Source: Acidobacteria bacterium RIFCSPLOWO2_12_FULL_66_21
Lineage (GTDB): Bacteria; Acidobacteriota; Vicinamibacteria; Vicinamibacterales; 2-12-FULL-66-21
Direction of reading: 5' to 3'
Length of the DNA: 64,000 nucleotides
Assembly: GCA_001767455.1 (NCBI GenBank)
Contig: MELC01000072.1
Location: 46,258 to 110,257, forward strand
Under the pieces are notes generated by a model that saw nothing but the letters and a program-made list of their open reading frames with translations, made no database searches and had not been told where the DNA came from. Of the stretch, positions 1 to 8,262 are shown piece after piece. A program made the position numbers and the translations under genes. Positions within the stretch are counted from its first letter, which is position 1; every line of letters begins with the position of its first letter.

Positions 1-2
1 GG

Positions 3-1019
3 CTCCCTGACGGGTCCGGCATCGTGTATGCCGCGCGCGCGTTCGGCGAGCTGGGCACCGGCAACGGCGGCCAGCTCTGGCTGCAGCCGTATCCGTCTGG
101 CGACGTGCGCCGCATCACCTCGGACATCATCGAGTACCGCACCGCGAGCATTACCGCCGATGGCCGGTCGCTGCTCACGGTGGGCTTCGAGGCCACCGGC
201 CGGATTTCCGTCCTGCCGGTCGCGGGAGGCGAGGAGCGGCGTGTCGCATCCGATCGGTACGACGGCAACTCCGGCCTCGCGTGGAATCCCGACGGTCAGC
301 GGATCTTCTACACGCACGTCGTGCGCACGGAGCTCAACATCTGGTCGAAGAGCATCGACGGCAGCGACCCGCGTGAAGTGGTCACGCGAGTGCGTCCCGG
401 CGGCATCGCCGTGACGTCCGACGGCCGGACGCTCGTGTTCGCGGCCGAGCGCGATCGCACGATCAAGCTGTGGCGCGCCGACGCCGACGGCAGCAACATT
501 CGGGCAATCGCCTCGGTCTCCGATCCGACGTGGATCACGATCGCGCCTGACGGACGATGGGTCTTCTTCACATCGTCCATGGGCGGCTCCCCGTCCACGT
601 TCAAGGTGCCGATTGACGGCGGAGAACCGGCGGTCGTCGCGCCGCTGTTCGAGCGCGCGGCGCTGTCGCGCGACGGGCTCCTCATGGCGGGGGTGTACCG
701 CGAGAACGTGAAGGCCGGCTTGTCGCTGGGGGTGCTGGAGGTTGCGACCGGCAAGCCGGTCAAGGTGTTCCCGAACTTCGCGCCGGCGACCGGCAGCGGC
801 GGCATCGCGTTCACGCCCGATGGCAAGTCGCTGCTCTACACCACCGTCGAGCGCAGCAACGTCTGGAAGCGAGCGCTCGAAGGCGGCGAGCCGGAGAAGG
901 TCACGAACCTGCCGGAGCTGGCGATCATCCGCTTCGCGCTGTCGCCGGATGGCAAGTCGTTCCTGCTCTGCCGCGGCGCGGTCCTCCGCGATGCCGTGCT
1001 GCTCACGAATTTCAGGTAG
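3..1019 (+). CDS. PD40/TolB-like beta-propeller protein, C-terminal part (5' end outside window)
   Basis: The reading frame is open to the left edge (the in-frame residues before the first GTG at 24 continue the repeat), so this is the C-terminal part of a longer protein. It consists of repeated TolB/PD40-type blades: PDG motifs followed by short strands recur (SPDGKSFLL, TPDGKSLLYT, APDGRWVFF), with positions such as NIWSKSIDGSDPREV matching the xIWxxxxDGxxxxxLT pattern. In Acidobacteriota this propeller is often the extracytoplasmic C-terminus of a Ser/Thr kinase or a DNA-binding regulator, which is an inference because the N-terminus is missing. Ends in TAG at 1017-1019, followed by a repeat array shared with the convergent gene. 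Confidence 0.8.
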   Translation, partial: LPDGSGIVYAARAFGELGTGNGGQLWLQPYPSGDVRRITSDIIEYRTASITADGRSLLTVGFEATGRISVLPVAGGEERRVASDRYDGNSGLAWNPDGQRIFYTHVVRTELNIWSKSIDGSDPREVVTRVRPGGIAVTSDGRTLVFAAERDRTIKLWRADADGSNIRAIASVSDPTWITIAPDGRWVFFTSSMGGSPSTFKVPIDGGEPAVVAPLFERAALSRDGLLMAGVYRENVKAGLSLGVLEVATGKPVKVFPNFAPATGSGGIAFTPDGKSLLYTTVERSNVWKRALEGGEPEKVTNLPELAIIRFALSPDGKSFLLCRGAVLRDAVLLTNFR

Positions 1020-1116
1020 GCGGGACGTGTGAGTAGGCAGCAGGCAGCGCGCGGCCCGCAGGTAGGCGGCCGTGGACGGATTGCTCGTGTGTCACGCTGC
1101 CCGCCGCACTTCTCGG

Positions 1117-1280
1117 CACCCCTGAGCACCCTTCAGCACCCTTCAGCACCCTTCAGCACCCTTCAGCACCCTTCAGCACCCTTCAGCACCCCTCAGCACC
1201 CCTCAGCACCCCTCAGCACCCCCTCAGCACCCCTCAGCACCCCTCAGCACCCCTCAAGCACCCCTCGGCACCCCTCGGCA
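1117..1280. repeat. 10-bp tandem array, unit CACCC(T/C)TCAG
   Basis: About fifteen near-identical decamers lie between two convergent genes and finish 8 bases from the stop codon of the minus-strand TPR gene. The left copies read CACCCTTCAG and the right ones CACCCCTCAG. The same unit recurs at 61757-61814, again just 3' of a minus-strand stop codon. There are no spacers, so it is not a CRISPR array. Confidence 0.9.
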
Positions 1281-1288
1281 TCAACCTC

Positions 1289-3910
1289 TTACGTGACCCA
1301 TTGGTTCGTCAGGCGCTTCGCAACCCACTTGCCGGCCTCCTTCTCCAATTCTACGGTTGCGCCTGAATATCCGATCGTCACCTTGGCGGCGGCTTTCGTC
1401 CGTTCGGGATTCGTGAACTCGATTTCGGTGATGACGGGATACGTTTCGATCTCCCATCCGCCCCAGTGGCCCGGTCGCGCGTGAAAGAACTTGTTCCAGA
1501 GCCGGAGAATCTGCATCGAGTCGCCGACCGGCTGATTCGGCGTGGCCATGATCTGTTTCGGCTCGCGACGGCGCGTGCCGCCAAGGCGGTAGATCATCTG
1601 CTCGAGGAAGTCGATTTCCCCGCTGTCGAAGAACAGGGCCTTGTCATCGCCGCCGAATGCCTGGACGAGCGAGACGCGCACGGGGTCGCCGTCGGGACGC
1701 TTCACCGTCACGTCCGCGTTGACGAGCAGGAATGGCGCTGGCGCCGCCGGAAACGTAAACGCGTTCCAGCGGTCGGCGCCGTAGAGGGCTCCGCCACGCG
1801 GCAGGAAGATGGCGCGGCGGATTTCAGCGACGTCCTTTTCCAGATCCGTCGCCGGTGTGGACGTGCGCTGGCGCGCGTGCCATTCGGTCAGCGCGCGGGA
1901 CATCGCGACTTCCGCCGCCGGAGCGTTTCCCTGCTTCCACAACAGGCTGGCGCGGGCGATTTTCGCGGCGGTCACCGCGAAGTCGTTCGATTCAGTTACG
2001 AGTGCATCGAGCTCCTCGATCGCTGCACGTTCGTCGGCGTCCGGCCGCTCGACGTCCGCCCGTTGCAGCGCGCGTTCGAGCCGCGCCCGGTGCGCGAGCT
2101 CGCGGGCCTGGGGCACCAGTCCGGATTTCGGGTACTGCTCGGAGAGGCGTCGCAGTTCGGTCAGAGCCTCGGAATGACGTTTGCGGAGGAGCAGCACGCG
2201 CCCGCGCTCGAGCCGCGCACCTCCGGGCAGGCTCAAAGAGCGTTTCAGTTCGGCGATGCGTGGCGCAAGGGAGATCTTCGTCACTTCGAACGTGTCGGTG
2301 CGCGGCAGAAATGGATCGCCCGGTTCCGTAGATTGGCTGATGAACGTGGTGTATCGCAGTCCGAAGTCGTTGTCCCACGCGGCAAGAGCGCGCTGGTGCT
2401 CGACGACGGCTTTCTCGAAGTCGCCGCCAGACTCGTATGCCAGCGCGGCGTACTCGTGACCCAGCACAACCGCGAGCGGCAGGTCCGGGTGCAGCCGCGC
2501 GACATCGAGATATGCGGTGGTGGCTGCATGCGTATCACCGAGGGCGTTATCGCATTGTCCGGCGCGCACCCGCGCGAGCCACGTCCAGCCGCTCTGCGGA
2601 TACGAGTCCGCGTACTTGCGGAAGTGCGAGCGCGCGGACGTGTACTCTCTGTCCTGGAACTCGAGGGAGGCAAGCGTTGCCAGCGCTTTCCTGTGAAAGA
2701 GCCCCTGTCCTTCGGCGCTGAGCGTCGTCAATGCCGCTTTGGCCTTGCCCACCCACACCCGGTGTTCCGCCGGCGATTCCTTTCCGGGGTTCCGAATGTA
2801 ATAGTCGGCGCGAAGATATCGGATCGCTGGAGGATCCGGAGCCCCTCGCTCCAGATCGGAGAGCACGCGATCCACGGCTTCGCGCTCCGGTTCACCTTTC
2901 CTGCCGAACAGCTTCGCCAGTTTCGACGTGACGATGTATCCAACACCGTTCTGGGCGGTGTGGCTCTCATCCACTGCGAGGTGGGTCCGCACGAATTCCA
3001 GGTAACCCGCGATCAGGCGATCCACGTTCTCCGGCGGGATCGTGGAGTCGTCCGGCATGTAGAAACCGATGACGAGGTCGGGCGCTTTCTTCACCCATTC
3101 GCTCGGCGGGTATCGGCCGCTCTCCAGCTCCTTCGCGATCGCGAGCACGCGCATGAAGCGGTTCGTCGGATCGGCGCCGCGCGGCTCCAGGATGCCGAGC
3201 GTGTTTCCGCCGTGCCACTCAGTGCCTTCGTAGTAGAGCGCCTTGGCGCCGGCCGCGGTGCCCGGATGCTCCTGCGCGAAGGCGTGCAGCGAGTCGATGT
3301 GCCCCTGAAGGTTCGCCCGGTAGTCTACAGTCATCGTCTCGTGCGGCATGAGCGCATCGACTTCCGCGAGCACGGCGGTTTCGGTGCCGCGATACTCCTC
3401 GATGAATCTCGTGAGGCGTTCGTGGGCGGCGCGGCGCGAATTCGGGTCGAATTCACCATCAACGGACAGGAAGAGCCGGGCCGCGCGCGCTGCGTCTTCC
3501 CGCGGGAGCGTTGGCAGGATCCGTCGCGCGTCGGCGACAATCTGCTTCAGCTCGGCCGTCCTCCGGACCGCCTTCTCGTCGTTGCCCCTGAACCGCCAGA
3601 GTGCGTCGCCCATCGCCTCGAACGCGTCCGGGATGCGCCGCGGCTGTCTATCGACGATGGCACGCAGCGCGGTGAAGGCTCTGTCGAAATCCTGCGCCCG
3701 CGCGAGCGCCCGAAGGGCTTCGACGCCGGTCGCATCCTCCGCGATGCGCCGCGCCGCCAGGTTCGCGTCGAAGCCCCTCCGCTCGAGCGAGAGGATCGCG
3801 TAGTCCTGGGGCGGGAATTCCGCCGCGAGCGACTGCGGGTCCGGGAGCGTGGACGTCGGCGCGGACGCGACAAGAAGGAGGGAAAGCACGAGCAGGGCTG
3901 CTTTCTTCAT
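1289..3910 (-). CDS. Secreted tetratricopeptide-repeat protein of unknown function
   Basis: 873 aa. The N-terminus MKKAALLVLSLLLVASA is a clear Sec signal peptide, so the protein is periplasmic or envelope-associated. The body is helical with TPR-like segments, for example around residues 430-520 (SLEFQDREYTSARSHFRKYA, then AATTAYLDVARLHPDLPLA) and 560-640 (LRRLSEQYPKSG), followed by a C-terminal beta-rich segment of about 130 residues (from about 740) ending KEAGKWVAKRLTNQWVT. I do not recognise the full-length family. TPR arrays usually mediate protein binding, but no partner is indicated. It is a single gene, with a convergent neighbour on the left and a divergent membrane-protein gene on the right. 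A 1029-aa ORF on the opposite strand across it is a GC-driven shadow. Confidence 0.8.
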   Translation of the reverse strand: MKKAALLVLSLLLVASAPTSTLPDPQSLAAEFPPQDYAILSLERRGFDANLAARRIAEDATGVEALRALARAQDFDRAFTALRAIVDRQPRRIPDAFEAMGDALWRFRGNDEKAVRRTAELKQIVADARRILPTLPREDAARAARLFLSVDGEFDPNSRRAAHERLTRFIEEYRGTETAVLAEVDALMPHETMTVDYRANLQGHIDSLHAFAQEHPGTAAGAKALYYEGTEWHGGNTLGILEPRGADPTNRFMRVLAIAKELESGRYPPSEWVKKAPDLVIGFYMPDDSTIPPENVDRLIAGYLEFVRTHLAVDESHTAQNGVGYIVTSKLAKLFGRKGEPEREAVDRVLSDLERGAPDPPAIRYLRADYYIRNPGKESPAEHRVWVGKAKAALTTLSAEGQGLFHRKALATLASLEFQDREYTSARSHFRKYADSYPQSGWTWLARVRAGQCDNALGDTHAATTAYLDVARLHPDLPLAVVLGHEYAALAYESGGDFEKAVVEHQRALAAWDNDFGLRYTTFISQSTEPGDPFLPRTDTFEVTKISLAPRIAELKRSLSLPGGARLERGRVLLLRKRHSEALTELRRLSEQYPKSGLVPQARELAHRARLERALQRADVERPDADERAAIEELDALVTESNDFAVTAAKIARASLLWKQGNAPAAEVAMSRALTEWHARQRTSTPATDLEKDVAEIRRAIFLPRGGALYGADRWNAFTFPAAPAPFLLVNADVTVKRPDGDPVRVSLVQAFGGDDKALFFDSGEIDFLEQMIYRLGGTRRREPKQIMATPNQPVGDSMQILRLWNKFFHARPGHWGGWEIETYPVITEIEFTNPERTKAAAKVTIGYSGATVELEKEAGKWVAKRLTNQWVT

Positions 3911-4051
3911 CGGTGTCTCCTGCGTCCATTTAGACAGCAGCCGCGTCGTCTCGGCTCGCGACCTTCACCGGGACCCCGGCGGTTCAAACCCTGTTGGCGA
4001 ATGAATGGTGAAGGCGCTATGCTCTATTATCCGAGAGAGGTTCAAGCACAG

Positions 4052-4555
4052 ATGAGCGACTTGCTGAACTACGCCTCGTCGCATCGCGGTGGCGCCGCGG
4101 TCGTCGTTGTCCTTGTGTTCAGCCTCATCGCGGTCATCCAGTGGCTTGCCTGGATATTCGAATTTGGACGGTTCGACCGCCGTTCCGCTCCTCAGCGCCC
4201 CACGAACCCGCTGCGATACGTTGCGGCCAACTTCTTTGTCGAGATCATCAATGACTTTCGCCATCTGTTGGCGCTCGTCATGGTGCTCCTGTTCGCGGTC
4301 GCCCTCGCAATCGGGATGTATCCGGGCGTAAGGGCATGGGACGTGCAGAAGCTCGCGACCGGGATCCAGGCGGTCGCCGCGGCGCTCGGGGGCCTCATCG
4401 GGTCGATCATCGGGTACTACTTCGGCGAGTCGGCGGCCACACGCACGAATGCTCGCCCCACAGGGGACACGGCGCCCAGGCAAGCGGCACCTGAGGCCGG
4501 GCAGTCGGACATCGTTCAGGCACCGGCGCCACCGGAGCCACCCGCCCAGGGCTGA
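4052..4555 (+). CDS. Small membrane protein paired with the YEATS-fold gene
   Basis: 167 aa from ATG 4052, preceded by GAGAGG at 4035-4040; ATG 4019 with GAAGG at 4009-4013 is an alternative that would add 11 residues. Two strong hydrophobic segments (around residues 16-37, VVVVLVFSLIAVIQWLAWIF, and 70-90, LLALVMVLLFAVALAIGMYP) are followed by a glycine-rich hydrophobic stretch (LGGLIGSIIGYYFGES) that could be a third, glycine-zipper-like membrane segment. A short charged, Pro/Ala-rich cytoplasmic tail follows. Only 36 bases separate it from the downstream YEATS-like gene, so the two are probably co-transcribed. I see no enzymatic motif. It is best described as the membrane partner of the next protein. 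Confidence 0.7.
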   Translation: MSDLLNYASSHRGGAAVVVVLVFSLIAVIQWLAWIFEFGRFDRRSAPQRPTNPLRYVAANFFVEIINDFRHLLALVMVLLFAVALAIGMYPGVRAWDVQKLATGIQAVAAALGGLIGSIIGYYFGESAATRTNARPTGDTAPRQAAPEAGQSDIVQAPAPPEPPAQG

Positions 4556-4591
4556 GGCCGCAGACACGCCTTAGCGCAGGTGAATCGCGAT

Positions 4592-4969
4592 ATGGCAGCA
4601 GTGAAGAGAACGCTCTCGATTGAAGTAAGAGACTCGTTGTTCGATCCGGACTGCACGGACCGTGTGGCGCTGTTTCGCCGTCGCCCGTCGGGCGACACTC
4701 TTTACAGGGTCTTCATCTATCTGGAGGGGCCGGACCTGCCCTTCGTCAACGAAGTGACGTATCGGCTGCACGAGACTTTTTCACCCCCGACGCGCGCCAT
4801 CACCAGAAGCGTGAGCAACTCCCGCTGCAAAATCACGATCTGGACCTGGGGCATATTCACGGTCCGGGCGACGATCGGTGACAAGACCGAGGGGCAGATC
4901 ACGATCACGCACGACCTCACCTACGGGCAGCAGATAAGCGCGCCCGAGACCGTGCTCAAAGCGGGATAG
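4592..4969 (+). CDS. Prokaryotic YEATS-like (pYEATS) domain protein
   Basis: 125 aa. ATG 4592 is chosen over the in-frame GTG 4580 because AGGTGA (4578-4583) lies 8 bases upstream of it. The core VTYRLHETF (residues 55-63) followed by WTWGIF (84-89) matches the YEATS signature: a V-x-Y-x-LHxTF strand, then an aromatic-W-G-x-F strand. Eukaryotic YEATS domains bind acylated lysines; prokaryotic relatives are predicted sensor or recognition modules, often next to or fused with membrane segments. Here the whole protein is little more than this domain, next to a two-to-three-helix membrane protein. No catalytic residues are visible. The family assignment rests on the motif spacing and is fairly secure; the ligand is unknown. 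Confidence 0.7.
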   Translation: MAAVKRTLSIEVRDSLFDPDCTDRVALFRRRPSGDTLYRVFIYLEGPDLPFVNEVTYRLHETFSPPTRAITRSVSNSRCKITIWTWGIFTVRATIGDKTEGQITITHDLTYGQQISAPETVLKAG

Positions 4970-4998
4970 CTCCGCATCTGCCGCCCGCCGCGCCGGTC

Positions 4999-5026
4999 TT
5001 GACAGCGGTCCTCCCCTTCCATTAGT
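4999..5026 (+). promoter_or_regulatory. Candidate sigma-70 promoter of the PadR-permease operon
   Basis: TTGACA at 4999-5004, then 16 bases, then ATTAGT at 5021-5026. The -35 hexamer is perfect and the -10 is weak. Transcription would start inside the inverted repeat at 5026-5050. Confidence 0.45.
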
Positions 5027-5050
5027 CTCCCATCGTCTGTCGATGGGAGA
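5026..5050 (+). promoter_or_regulatory. 10-bp perfect inverted repeat, likely PadR operator overlapping the RBS
   Basis: Arms TCTCCCATCG (5026-5035) and CGATGGGAGA (5041-5050) are separated by 5 bases. The right arm contains the Shine-Dalgarno GGGAGA for the padR-type start at 5056, and the left arm abuts the putative -10. It could act as the autoregulatory operator of the PadR protein or, in RNA, as a hairpin hiding the ribosome-binding site. Confidence 0.6.
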
Positions 5051-5055
5051 GTGAC

Positions 5056-5388
5056 ATGAAGGCCGTTCCACCCGATCTGCTGCCGGGCACGCTGGACATG
5101 ATCATCCTGCGGGTGATCGCCGGCGGGGCGATGCACGGATACGGCATCGCGCAGCGGCTGCGCGAGCTGTCCGACGACGTGCTCGTCGTCGGCGAGGGCT
5201 CCCTGTACCCGGCGCTGCAGCGGCTGCTGCTGAACGAGTACGTGCGCGCCGAGTGGGCGCCTTCCGAGAACAATCGCCGCGCGCGGTACTACACGCTCAC
5301 GCCGGCCGGACGCAGGCATCTGCAGGCCGAACGCACCGAATTCACCCGCCTGATCGGCGCCATCCAGCGCGTGCTCGAAACCGCCTGA
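5056..5388 (+). CDS. PadR family transcriptional regulator
   Basis: 110 aa, the usual length of a short (subfamily s2) PadR protein. The N-terminal winged helix is clear: LPGTLDMIILRVIAGGAMHGYGIAQRL, then EGSLYPALQRLLLNEYV, then the wing with RARYYTLTPAGRRHL, and a C-terminal dimerisation helix. The start has a good RBS (GGGAGA at 5045-5050). It is 13 bases upstream of the large permease gene. PadR proteins placed like this in Acidobacteriota are expected to repress the adjoining permease operon. The perfect inverted repeat immediately upstream is the obvious operator candidate. Confidence 0.95.
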   Translation: MKAVPPDLLPGTLDMIILRVIAGGAMHGYGIAQRLRELSDDVLVVGEGSLYPALQRLLLNEYVRAEWAPSENNRRARYYTLTPAGRRHLQAERTEFTRLIGAIQRVLETA

Positions 5389-5401
5389 AGGAAGGGGACC
5401 C

Positions 5402-8011
5402 ATGGCAACCTTTCTCACTCGTCTCCGCGCGCGCATCCGGAACCGCCGTTTCGACGACGACCTGCTCGCAGAGCTCAGGGAGCACGAGGAGATGAAGCGC
5501 CGCGAGCTCGAGGCCACCGGCGTGGCTAGGGACGATGCTCGCACCCAGGCGCGCCGGGCACTCGGCAACGTGACGCTGATGCGCGAGGAATCGCGCGGTG
5601 TCTGGATCGCCCCGTGGCTCGAGAGTGTCGTCCAGGACGTCCGGTACGCGCTCCGCGCGATGGCGCACCAGCCGATCCACTCCCTGACCGCCGGGCTCGT
5701 CCTCGTGTTGGCGATCGGCCTCAACGCGGCGCTGTACTCGGTCTTCAAGGCGATCGCGCTCGATCCGTGGCCCGTCAAGGATCCGTCGAGCGTCGTGCGG
5801 ATATGGATGAAGGCCGGCCCGCGGCCGGTGGGTCCCTCTGTTGACGAGTACCGGTTCGTGAAGGAGCACGCGACGACGTTCAGCGGCCTCGTGGCGCATA
5901 CGCCGCCGGGCAACGGCGCGCGGCTGCAGGCGCCGGGGCGCGCGGAAATATATCTGCAGACAGTCTGGGTCTCGGCCAACTTCTTCGATGTCCTCGGCGT
6001 CCGGATGCAGTTGGGCAACGGGTTCGTGCCCGAGGACGATCTGACCGGCAACCGGCGTGCGCCAATCGTCATCAGCGACGGCGTGTGGCGCAGCCACTTC
6101 GGCAGCGACCGGTCGGTGATTGGCCTTCCGGTGTCGGTCGCGGGCAAGCCGTTCACGATCGTGGGCGTGCTGGAGCGGCAGTTCGACGGGCTCGGACGTC
6201 CGGTCGACATGTGGATGCCTCTGTCCGCCTTCTCGTCGGTGAGGGGGAACCCCTCGGTCGCGTGGGAGCCCTCAGCGCTGTCCGCGGTCTGCTGCATCAA
6301 CATGGTCGGACGGCTGCGGGACGGCGCCGGGCGGCGGCAGGCCGGGCTCGAGCTGCAGCTCCTGCACGAACAGTTCTCGGCGGCGGCGCGGCGAAAAAGC
6401 GGCAGGGTGGAGCTGTCTGGCACGTCGGAGGTCTCCGGCCGTGGGGCCGCGCGCTATGCACTCTTCGCCGTATTCGGCGCGGCGGTCATCCTCATCCTCA
6501 TTCTTGCGTGCGCCAACGTCGGCAATCTTCAGCTCGCGCGGGGCCTTGCGCGCCGCCGCGAGATCGCGACGCGGCTGTCGATCGGCGCCAGCCGCGCTCG
6601 TGTCGTGCGGCAGTTGCTGACCGAAGGGTTCGTGCTCGCCTGCTCGGCCGGCGTCGTCGCGATCGGCGTCGCGGCACTTCTCCCGCGCGTCGTGCTCACC
6701 TACATGGGCGAGGAGATCCCCGCGTACATGGCCGCGCGGCTGCTGCCCGATGCGGACATCGTCCTCTTCACGCTGACGACGTGCGTGCTGTCCTGCCTCT
6801 TTTTCGCGCTTGCGCCGGCGATTCACGCCACGCGCGTCGACATTCCGCTGGGGACGATGGATCGCGCCTCGACGCGATCCGGGCGCTTCCAGCTGCGGAG
6901 CATTCTCCTGGGTACCCAGATCGCCATCTCGGCGGTGCTGCTCATCGGCGCGGGCCTGGTCACCCGCGCGATCGTGCACGCGATGCACTTCGATCCGGGC
7001 TTTGCCATCGACGGAGTGGACGTGATCTCGGCGGTGGTGCCGGCCGGCACCACGATGAAGCAGAGAGAGGATCTCGTGCTGGGCGTGCTCCGTGCCGCCG
7101 ACGCGGGCGGCGGCGATCCGGTCGCGCTCGCGCAACCCGCGCCGTTCGATGATCAGCCGCTCGTCATGTTCATGGCGCTTCCGCACGGGGGTCCTATGGA
7201 TTACGAGAGTGTGCTCCTGCGCCCGGTCTCCGCGAGGTTGTTCGACGTACTCGGGATACCGCTGGTGCGAGGACGCATGTTCGCGTCCGCGACGGCCGCC
7301 GAGGCTGTCGTCAACGAGTCGTTTGCGCGCGCGTACTGGCCCGGGGAGGATCCCGTCGGCCGCGAGGCTCACGACGTCGATCGCAAGGGAGCCATCCGGC
7401 GCAGCTTCACGATTGTGGGCGTCGTGCGCGACACGCACTTCACAGGGCTCGAGGCCATCAAGCCCGTCATCTTCACGCCGGCTTCGTACGGCATGTTCCT
7501 GACGCGAGGAGGTCCGCCCGCCGTCGAGCGGATCCGCGCGTCCATCGTGGCGCTCAATCCCGCGGCGACGGCAACCGTCCATCCGCTCACCGACAGTCTC
7601 AAGGAGCACTTGAAGCGCTCGCGCACGGGCGCCGCGCTGGCGTGGGCGATCGGGTTGGTGGGGCTGGCCCTGGCGGCCGTGGGCGTGTTCGGCGTATTTG
7701 CGTACGCGGTCGAGGAGCGCCGTCGGGAAATCGGCCTCCGCCTCGCGCTCGGGGCGGCCCGCTCGCAGATCGTGCGAATGCTGGTATCGGCGAACGGACG
7801 CGCGATGGTGCTCGGACTCGGCGCGGGCTTCGTGCTGTCGCTTGCTTCCGGACGGGTGTTGCGCAGCTATCTGTTCGGCCTGAGCCCGCTGGATCCGCTG
7901 GCCTACCTCTTCGTCACGTTACTGCTCGCGAGCGCCGCGGTCATCGCCACCTTCGTCCCCGCACGCCGCGCCTGTCGCGTGGACCCCGCCGTCACGCTTC
8001 GCGAGGATTGA
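5402..8011 (+). CDS. ADOP-type ABC transporter permease (MacB-PCD/FtsX tandem)
   Basis: 869 aa inner-membrane permease of the Acidobacterial duplicated orphan permease type. It has a cytoplasmic N-terminal stretch (FDDDLLAELREHEEMKRREL, typical of ADOPs), then a first transmembrane helix near residue 100 (AGLVLVLAIGLNAALYSVF), a MacB-like periplasmic domain, an FtsX domain of three helices (about 355-480), a second helix-periplasmic unit (about 500-750) and a final FtsX domain with the conserved EERRREIGLRLALGA. No ATPase gene is adjacent, which is usual for these orphan permeases. The substrate is unknown; relatives export peptides or lipids or act mechanically on envelope enzymes. Preceded by AGGAAGGGG 6 bases before ATG. 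Confidence 0.93.
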   Translation: MATFLTRLRARIRNRRFDDDLLAELREHEEMKRRELEATGVARDDARTQARRALGNVTLMREESRGVWIAPWLESVVQDVRYALRAMAHQPIHSLTAGLVLVLAIGLNAALYSVFKAIALDPWPVKDPSSVVRIWMKAGPRPVGPSVDEYRFVKEHATTFSGLVAHTPPGNGARLQAPGRAEIYLQTVWVSANFFDVLGVRMQLGNGFVPEDDLTGNRRAPIVISDGVWRSHFGSDRSVIGLPVSVAGKPFTIVGVLERQFDGLGRPVDMWMPLSAFSSVRGNPSVAWEPSALSAVCCINMVGRLRDGAGRRQAGLELQLLHEQFSAAARRKSGRVELSGTSEVSGRGAARYALFAVFGAAVILILILACANVGNLQLARGLARRREIATRLSIGASRARVVRQLLTEGFVLACSAGVVAIGVAALLPRVVLTYMGEEIPAYMAARLLPDADIVLFTLTTCVLSCLFFALAPAIHATRVDIPLGTMDRASTRSGRFQLRSILLGTQIAISAVLLIGAGLVTRAIVHAMHFDPGFAIDGVDVISAVVPAGTTMKQREDLVLGVLRAADAGGGDPVALAQPAPFDDQPLVMFMALPHGGPMDYESVLLRPVSARLFDVLGIPLVRGRMFASATAAEAVVNESFARAYWPGEDPVGREAHDVDRKGAIRRSFTIVGVVRDTHFTGLEAIKPVIFTPASYGMFLTRGGPPAVERIRASIVALNPAATATVHPLTDSLKEHLKRSRTGAALAWAIGLVGLALAAVGVFGVFAYAVEERRREIGLRLALGAARSQIVRMLVSANGRAMVLGLGAGFVLSLASGRVLRSYLFGLSPLDPLAYLFVTLLLASAAVIATFVPARRACRVDPAVTLRED

Positions 8012-8027
8012 GATCTCACCTCTCGCA

Positions 8028-8246
8028 TTAACGATAAGACGGCGAGCGGGCGTTTCGATCGGGGCGACCTTGAGCCGCGTGACACCCTACAGAGGGTAAA
8101 GTGCGCCCGCAGCGTGACTGCCGCGTTGGGTTGGGGACCCAACGCGGGTCGCGCTCCACGGTGCGGAGGGCGCACTTTTCCACGCGAGCGAAGCGGGAGC
8201 CCCGAGCGGAACGCCCGCTCGCCGTCGTTCTCCTCTCGCGGTTAAT
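8028..8246. repeat. Nested inverted-repeat element (MITE-like or structured RNA)
   Basis: An intergenic stretch folds on itself almost end to end. A perfect 16-bp outer arm (8039-8054 with 8210-8225) continues, with two mismatches, for about ten further bases inward. A middle stem is AAAGTGCGCCC (8098-8108) with GGGCGCACTTT (8168-8178). A central hairpin is CCGCGTTGGGT (8121-8131) with ACCCAACGCGG (8137-8147). Both outer ends carry ATTAAC in inverted orientation. No ORF is credible here. The shape is that of a non-autonomous palindromic mobile element; a regulatory RNA is possible. Confidence 0.65.
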
Positions 8247-8262
8247 ACAGATTGGGCCTGCG

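Noticed and set aside
1117..1280. CRISPR array
   Set aside because: Decamers abut without spacers and there are no cas genes; the same holds for 63891-64000.
3980..4000. tRNA T-loop-like sequence GGTTCAAACCC
   Set aside because: No matching acceptor, D or anticodon arm can be drawn around it.
1466..4555. 1029-aa plus-strand ORF across the TPR gene
   Set aside because: Arg/Ala-rich shadow of the minus-strand gene; only its last 167 residues, from 4052, form a real protein.
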